In this document: positions 58,308 through 64,000 of the stretch, in pieces
Numbering within the stretch: position 1 is the stretch's first letter
Layout: the number at the start of each line of letters is the position of its first letter
Source: Leptodactylus fallax
Taxonomy: Eukaryota; Chordata; Amphibia; Anura; Leptodactylidae
NCBI GenBank assembly: GCA_947044405.1
Contig: CAMRHE010000457.1
Coordinates: 1,346,957-1,410,956, forward strand
Length of the DNA: 64,000 bases
Reading direction: 5' to 3'
Notes under the pieces: model-generated
What the model was told of the DNA's origin: nothing
Database searches by the model: none
Seen by the model: the letters and a program-made list of their open reading frames with translations, nothing else
Program-made: the position numbers and the translations under genes

Positions 58308-60568
58308 ATGGACCAGCTAAACACCTCAGTCCTAATGGTAAGAAAATAACTGGCCCATCATGGAATTTCAGTCCATCAAATTTTCAAGGAAACTTGGAGA
58401 ACTTCTAAAACATTCACTAATGATAAGACTGGTACACCAGCTAGACTAAAAATCAATTTTATATATATGAACAATAGAGAAGTAATGGTGGGGAATTTAT
58501 TCTCCAACTACAGCATTTGTGCATGATACAAGCCAATTTTGGACAATTGTAATAGCTACGTGATCTCAGTCTTTGTTCAACATAGAACCTTATGGTGGCT
58601 GAGATTCTGTTCAAAAGAACCTTGGGAGGTTCGAGTTTTGCTGAAGATAAAACTGTCTCCATAATATTGGAATCTAAAACATTCTGTAAGGAAATTGTCC
58701 AGATTAAAGCTGAAGTGGTATTTTGGAAAGGTGTCATAGAAGGGACCATCCCCATGATGTCCAAATAGATCATATGGACAGGGGTTATCTGTATGTGATA
58801 ACTAGACAACCTTAAAAATATAGTGAGTTGTACAGTCAACAGCCATAGCAGAGCAGCTTCCAAAACCTTACGATCTTCAGAATTTTTTAGGACCCCACAG
58901 ATGATCCCTCCATATCACAATCTCTAAAATATTTGTATCCACTTCTCTTTGCAGCTCAATATAGAGACACCCCGCGGAGTCTTTTGGGCTCTGCTCCTGT
59001 TTTATCAAATTAAGGTTACCATCTCTACCCCAGATGGGGGCGCATGCCAGCTGACATCAACCTCAGAACTGGATGGGGTAATGCAACCTGGAGACCTGAT
59101 GATAGGAGCCATCATACCACTTCACCTGGACAGGATTTATCAAAAAGTTTACTTTGACAAGACACCTCCGAAGACCACATGTGCAATGTAAGTTGGGATG
59201 GAGAATGGAGGGAACTGGGGGCACATAATTTTTTTATTTCATGAGTTGCACTAAATATAATATATGAAAATATTATGTGAATATGTGAATATATATACAG
59301 TATGGAAATCTTGTATCGCCTATAGTTATAAATCCTGGTTCTGTTTGGGATCCAACGATGGTCAGCTTGGAGTATGGATGAGTTATTCAAACCTGCGTTT
59401 AATATGGAGTGACACGCTGCCCCCAGCTGGTGTGACAATGTGGGGGCCATCGCATATGACAATTGGTCACCCCTAGTAGTGATACGAGGCAATAATGATA
59501 TGATAGTGATATGTACAGGACATCCTTCCACAGCCACATGTGTCGTCTCTCATGGCTGGGCAGACAATTGGTACTAGCAGAATAATGCTCACCCACACAC
59601 ACAAGGGTTATCCAGGAATGTTTCAACCAGATTACAACACTTCCTGGTCCTGCCCGATCACCAAATTTATCACCAATCCAGCAATTCTAGGCCCAGTTGG
59701 GAAGTCAACTTCACTAACCTACCAGTGTGCAAGATCTACAGGCCCAACTGTAACATTTATGGGTTGCAGGATACCATATAGAACCTGTATACCTCCATGT
59801 CCAACCATATCTCATCTTGTATCCAGGCTAGAGGCGACCCAACCACCTACCGAAGCCTCCTTTCAATTGTCCAGTTCTTCCAATAACCTTCTCCTTTGGC
59901 TGTAATATTGTCTTCACTTCCATAGATTATCATTACATCACACTGATGAGGCCTCACCGGATTTTTTTGTCAATTAGTGTATTTAGGCATTGCATGGTGG
60001 TAACTTTTTATATATGAAAAAAAATAGTCTAAAATGTAAAGTAAATGATGGGGACCCTACTTTGTTTAATGCATATGGCCCTGTTTTTTATACAAACATT
60101 TAGCAGTGTAACTTGGGCCCCAATGCAAAATACTGTATATAACAGGCCCCCCATTGACTGGTGCCATTTATAATACTGGTGTCCTCTTTAGTACAGGTTT
60201 AGAGTGGATTACTCTTATGTGACTTATTATGAGATGTCATATTTGTATTTTTTGTTTTTTTACATCTATCTTGAAGGTTTCATCTCGAAAGCTATCAGCA
60301 GATCCAGGCTCTGAGTTTCGCCATTGAAGAGATTAATAACAATCCCAGTATCCTCCCCAACGTAACAATGGGCTACCAGGTCTATGACTCCTGTAATGTC
60401 CTTCATTATGATCTAGAAGGAACCTTACAAGCACTAACAGGATCCAGAACAATTATCCCCAACTACCGATGTCTACTGGATATCCCTCTCAGTGGTGTCA
60501 TAGGGGCAGCTGTCTCCTCAAATTCACTTCTACTGGCTCATATACTGGGGCTTTTTAGGTATCCACAG
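58308..60568 (+). CDS. V2R gene 4 (partial): divergent vomeronasal receptor, first coding exons
   Basis: Two exons are clear: 58955-59187, encoding LNIETPRGVFWALLLFYQIK..CQLTSTSELDGVMQPGDLMIG..TPPKTTC, and 60277-60568, encoding SFAIEEINNNPSILPNVTMG..YDSCNVLHYDLEGTLQ..LLAHILGLFRYPQ. Phases match genes 1-3 (phase 2 then 0; exon 2 is exactly 292 bp). The first exon has no ATG. A small upstream exon 58288-58337 (acceptor TTTGCTCCATAG, ATG at 58308, donor GTAAGA) would supply one in phase 0; that exon is a proposal. Exons 3-6 must lie past 64000, pushed away by the retrotransposon in intron 2. The sequence is clearly V2R but distant from genes 1-3, so it represents another subfamily. Confidence 0.75.
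59330..59940 (+). mobile_element. Degraded Tc1/mariner relic in gene 4 intron 1
   Basis: Near 59640-59680 the + strand reads CCTGGTCCTGCCCGATCACC.. (PARSPNLSPI-like), the region before the catalytic Glu of Tc1/mariner transposases. Downstream phrases (ACCTACCAGTGTGCAAGATC, CAGGCTAGAGGCGACCCAAC) look like the transposase end and 3' part of a family I recall as common in frogs. There is no intact frame and the ends are uncertain. Confidence 0.45.
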
Positions 60569-61429
60569 GTCAGTATCAGTTACTGTGTCTGAGTCCGTTT
60601 CTGAAAGCTACTTTCTGTGAGCCTTATTAACAGTCATGGGGCTAATATCTAATGGTGCCCATGCACACCAGGTACTGTAAAAGTCTTAGTCCCAATTCCT
60701 TCCAGTGTCATAACTTTCCAGGCCAGAAGTTGAGAGGTTCACATGACCCCTGTGGCCCATCAATGGCCCCAGGATATGGATGGTGAGGTGTGAGATATAT
60801 TACTAATTCCTATCCAGAAACGACTGAGGCCACTACTTCAGCGGTCATGTAAGCCTCTGTATTTCTGACCTAGCATCAGGGATAGGTGAGTATGACTTTA
60901 TTTTGTCTTACTACCATCACGCCCACCCCTGAGTTTCCTATGATTCTTTCATAACCCCTTTAAGCTGGCCATACACATAATATTTTTGATGGTAAAATTG
61001 TTGATTTTGGCCATTTCAGCCAATAACCAACCATGAAGATGCAGAGATATTCATTGGGTTCAGTGGCCAAAAACAGGCTTTAGTCTGCCAAAAAAGAAGA
61101 TTGGCTATGCTGGAAATTTTCAGTGGTGGTCAGCTGAAAATATGAGTACTTGGCATTTATGGCTGTTTTTGCTCAATCATCAACCAACTTGTGCAGACTC
61201 ACTTTCTTAGTAGTAATGAAATTGTTTGTACAAATGCTGTCATCAGGATTGATCGGAAGGCCGCATAACAGTCGTCCAAAGTCTAAAGTGTATTGCCAGT
61301 CTTAGGACATATACCCAATGTAAGTCAATGCAAGACATATTAATCAGTAATGTGGTCTTCAACCTCTGAATAACTTCACCACCAATACTACCAGGTACAA
61401 CAACCCATGAAATAGCCAAACGGTCATGG
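60569..61429. other. Start of gene 4 intron 2 with a MITE
   Basis: Bases 60960-61306 have inverted ends TAAGCTGGCCATACAC and GTGTATTGCCAGTCTTA, a non-coding palindromic MITE. Nothing else is recognised before the retrotransposon. Confidence 0.5.
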
Positions 61430-64000
61430 TGTGATTGAACATGAAGTTGTGAACCGAGAGCAAGGCAGGTGGTTTGGACTCCGCAACCAGAAATGAACGC
61501 ACACGCGGTAGTTCAAGAAAAAAATATATATTTACTATAAGTTAATAAAGGCTAGTTAAAGGTAAAATGACAGGGCTAAAGACAAGCAAAATATACAATA
61601 TAGCATGAACAATTTCAAGGCAAATTCTGCAATGGTTTCTACTTTTACTCTGTCCACTTCTGCAGTATGGACACTGAATGAACAATATACTCAAAACTAT
61701 CCCTAACTGACCCTGACTTCACATTTGGGTGCACCCCCTTTTCCCCAGTGGTCCAGGTGGACCGCTTACAGTCCGTAGAAGCGCGCGGTGGGGCCCAAAG
61801 TCGGTCCTTTCTTTTATAGTGAAGCGTCCTCTCCTCACGGTTATCAGGATCTTGGGAGAAATGAAGTCCTCTTTAACAGACAGGGAAACCAACTGAATGC
61901 AATGTAATCCAACAGCAGATTCCACTCAGCACACTGACAGTCCTGCCGAATCCATACACTGAGCTGGGATGTAAGCCGGGATTTAGCAGGTGCCGTCCAG
62001 TACATCAACAGCACTGCGAGTCTCTATCTGTGGTATCCATATACACAGTCACAATGTCAGTCTCACTGATCAGCCACTGAGCACAGTTCCTTTCACGTGG
62101 ACTCACTAGTCCTGTTGTCTCTTTACACTCTGTTTGTCTCTGGACCAAGATACAGCTTAGCTGTACAGAAAAATCTCCACACCAGTTCAATACAACACTT
62201 GCCAAGATGGCTGCTGCTCTCTGTCTCGTCACTTCCTGCTTCTCTGCTCACACTCTGTCTGCAGAACAGGCAGGCTGACATAAAAGGGGGGGGGGGGGTC
62301 TCACTCCAGCATCATGTCACAATTACAATGGCTGCTGTCTTAAAGGAACAGAATCACAGAAATACATTCAACATTAACAGTTTATACAGACAAATGAAGC
62401 TTAAGACAACATTGGCTGTCTCTTACATATTCCCCCCCACTTTAAGAGTGGCAGTCCCTGCCTATGACTGTATATCCAGAGGGTTGTACTTTTATGCACA
62501 GGGTGGTAGTATACCAATGTATGGCAGGCCAAACAAACTCATCCTGCGCATACCGAACAGGGGGAATACCAGCATTTGGCCTAGTGGTCCGTCTGAGGAC
62601 CGGTGGTATATTATGGGGTGCTGCAGCTATGGGCTGAGAAGGACCAGCGGATTCCGCACCAGAGGGGGCACAGGCCGGAGATACAGTAGTCACAGGTGGA
62701 ACATCCCCAGGAGCAGGGATCGGCCAACAATCATCCTCCTCGTCGGAGGCCCATTCCGCACCTCCATTCTCTGACTGTGGGAGCTCATTCACATTGGCAG
62801 GCCCATCGTGATTTGTCCCTTCAGAATGACACAGGCGCAACATATTTCGGTGAAGTACTCGAACACAATCAGTTCCTTCTTTCTGGACCTGGTACACTGG
62901 CCCATTCGCATACTTGCGGCCAACAACACGATACGGCAAAGCCTCCCATCTGCTTTCCAATTTCCCTTGGGGTTTCTTGACACGAACTAGCACCAGGTCG
63001 CCTGGTTGCAATGGTGCTTCTTGCACTGGGGTCTTATCAGGATGGGGATGTTCTTGCAGGCGCTGCCGCACCAATCGATGGATCGTCTCAAGTCTCTGCC
63101 GATGCGCCCGCACCCAAGAGGTTGGATCCCTCGGAGGGAACCCATCCACATCATTCAACTGTAATTCTCCTATGCTTCGCCCAGACCGCCCAAAGAGAAG
63201 TGTATAAGGAGAGTACCCCGTTGTAGAATGGACCTGATTGTTATAGGCCCACACCATTTCAGACAAGAACTGAGGCCACTGTAACTTCTTGTCTTCCTCC
63301 AGAGTCCGCAGCATCTGTAGCAGAGTTCTGTTGAATCTTTCACAGGCCCCATTTCCCTGAGGGTGGTATGGAGTCGTGTGCGACTTCTTTATCCCGTAGA
63401 TACGTTGAACTTCTTTCATTACGTGTCCCTCAAAGCAGGCGCCCTGGTCGGAGTGGATGCGTTGGGGGCACCCATATACTCGAATGAAATCTTGGCACAG
63501 AGCACGAGCTGCTGACTCAGCTGTCTGGTCCTTGGTGGCGGTTACCACCGCAAATTTGGTGAAGTGATCCACCATTACGAGGCAATACTGGTGTCCGCTA
63601 TTGGATGGGCCCACCATTAGATAGTCTATCATGACGATTTCTAAAGGTTCCTGGGTCACGATGGTTTGCAGGGGAGCTCTCTGTTCTATTGCCTTATGGA
63701 TCTCACAAGTTCGACAGCTGCGGCATACTTCTTCGACCATTTGACGAAGACCAGGGCAGTAAATCAGTCGCTGTAACCAACGAAAGGTCTTCTCATGACC
63801 AAAATGTCCATTCTTATTATGAGCCTCAACTGCCAAGGAGCGAGCCAGTTCACTAGGCACCACAATTTGGTATCGAATGTCGATCTCAGAAGGTAAATAG
63901 ACCTTTCGGCATAGCACTCCATTTTTCATCTCCAACTTTTCCCACTGACTCAAAACAGATAATATCTCACGTGTCAGTCGTTCTCTTTCCTCTCTTCAGG
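61430..64000 (-). mobile_element. Gypsy-type LTR retrotransposon, 3' part, continues past the window
   Basis: Minus orientation. One LTR occupies about 61430-62427 (starting TGTAAGAGACAG on the minus strand at 62427; the other end, at TGTGATTGAACA on the + strand, is less certain). A purine tract AAAGTGGGGGGGGAAT (62428-62443) lies next to it, as expected for second-strand priming. Inside the LTR a minus-strand TATAAAAG (about 61812-61820) is a likely promoter. The pol 3' part follows at 62442. The second LTR and gag lie beyond 64000, so completeness cannot be judged. Confidence 0.75.
62442..63995 (-). CDS. Gypsy-type Pol, integrase part (3'-terminal)
   Basis: Integrase joins the element's cDNA to host DNA. 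In order: an N-terminal HHCC zinc finger (EAHNKNGHFGHEKTFRW ... CRSCRTCEIH), the catalytic core with Asp in VMIDYLMVG, Asp in RIHSDQGACFEG and Glu in HPQGNGACERFNRTLL, then a C-terminal GPY/F-like module (SRWEALPYRVVGRKYANGPV) and a Pro-rich tail ending at 62442. All motif residues are present and the frame is unbroken for over 500 codons. Reading toward the window edge, a TGA appears in frame at about 63996-63998, so either the polyprotein is interrupted there or the frame changes. Reverse transcriptase and protease are outside the window. Confidence 0.85.
   Translation of the reverse strand, partial: REERERLTREILSVLSQWEKLEMKNGVLCRKVYLPSEIDIRYQIVVPSELARSLAVEAHNKNGHFGHEKTFRWLQRLIYCPGLRQMVEEVCRSCRTCEIHKAIEQRAPLQTIVTQEPLEIVMIDYLMVGPSNSGHQYCLVMVDHFTKFAVVTATKDQTAESAARALCQDFIRVYGCPQRIHSDQGACFEGHVMKEVQRIYGIKKSHTTPYHPQGNGACERFNRTLLQMLRTLEEDKKLQWPQFLSEMVWAYNNQVHSTTGYSPYTLLFGRSGRSIGELQLNDVDGFPPRDPTSWVRAHRQRLETIHRLVRQRLQEHPHPDKTPVQEAPLQPGDLVLVRVKKPQGKLESRWEALPYRVVGRKYANGPVYQVQKEGTDCVRVLHRNMLRLCHSEGTNHDGPANVNELPQSENGGAEWASDEEDDCWPIPAPGDVPPVTTVSPACAPSGAESAGPSQPIAAAPHNIPPVLRRTTRPNAGIPPVRYAQDEFVWPAIHWYTTTLCIKVQPSGYTVIGRDCHS

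Noticed and set aside
58459..58863. 134-codon minus-strand open frame between gene 4 exons
   Set aside because: No family resemblance and no supporting signals; length is within chance for AT-moderate DNA.
59540..59905. 121-codon + strand open frame in gene 4 intron 1
   Set aside because: Runs through the degraded Tc1/mariner relic in a frame other than the transposase's.
62097..62774. 225-codon + strand open frame
   Set aside because: Antisense to the LTR and integrase tail of the Gypsy-type element; not supported as a gene.

Overview
The window looks like vertebrate nuclear DNA, most likely from a frog or toad. It carries spliced genes with GT/AG introns. The introns hold Tc1/mariner, Harbinger, L2-like LINE and Gypsy-type LTR elements, many palindromic MITE-like repeats, and the sort of AT-rich dispersed repeats I associate with anurans. 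The host assignment is inference; no gene here fixes the species.

The main content is a cluster of four vomeronasal type-2 receptor (V2R) genes, family C GPCRs, all on the + strand. Gene 1 (coding 3670-20733) and gene 2 (29384-41429) each have six coding exons with every splice site and reading phase intact, giving 871 and 873 residues. Gene 3 (45730-55190) is nearly identical to gene 2, but exon 2 has a 4-bp duplication that makes a stop codon and its splice donor has changed from GT to CT, so it is probably a pseudogene. Gene 4 (from about 58308) is a divergent relative. Only its first coding exons are in view; the rest must lie beyond the right edge. Genes 1-3 share a promoter block with a perfect TATATAAG box, a short non-coding first exon ending at GTAAGT, and a coding exon about 1.1-1.2 kb further on. 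Genes 2 and 3 arose by a tandem segmental duplication of about 16.4 kb; gene 1 is an older copy of the same unit.

Mobile DNA explains most of the differences in intron and spacer length. Gene 1 introns contain a roughly 38-copy minisatellite that grew from a LINE 3' end (4350-5525), two 5'-truncated L2-like LINEs (7811-9200 and 13905-15742), a deleted Tc1 (16365-17276) and MITEs. The gene 1-gene 2 spacer contains a 4.1-kb Harbinger transposon with TAA target duplications (21755-25838), which is itself invaded by a Tc1 element (24056-25694). Gene 2 intron 1 contains a Tc1-like element with an uninterrupted transposase (30212-31778). Gene 4 intron 2 contains one end of a Gypsy-type retrotransposon that runs off the window.

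The most unusual item is a 2.7-kb terminal-inverted-repeat element in gene 2 intron 5 (about 37488-40194). It encodes a two-exon protein of about 560 codons with N-terminal zinc-binding cysteine pairs and a possible DDE/RNase H-like core that I cannot place in a named superfamily. Its promoter region carries a textbook array of heat-shock elements just upstream of a TATA box. The empty site can be read in the gene 3 paralogue.
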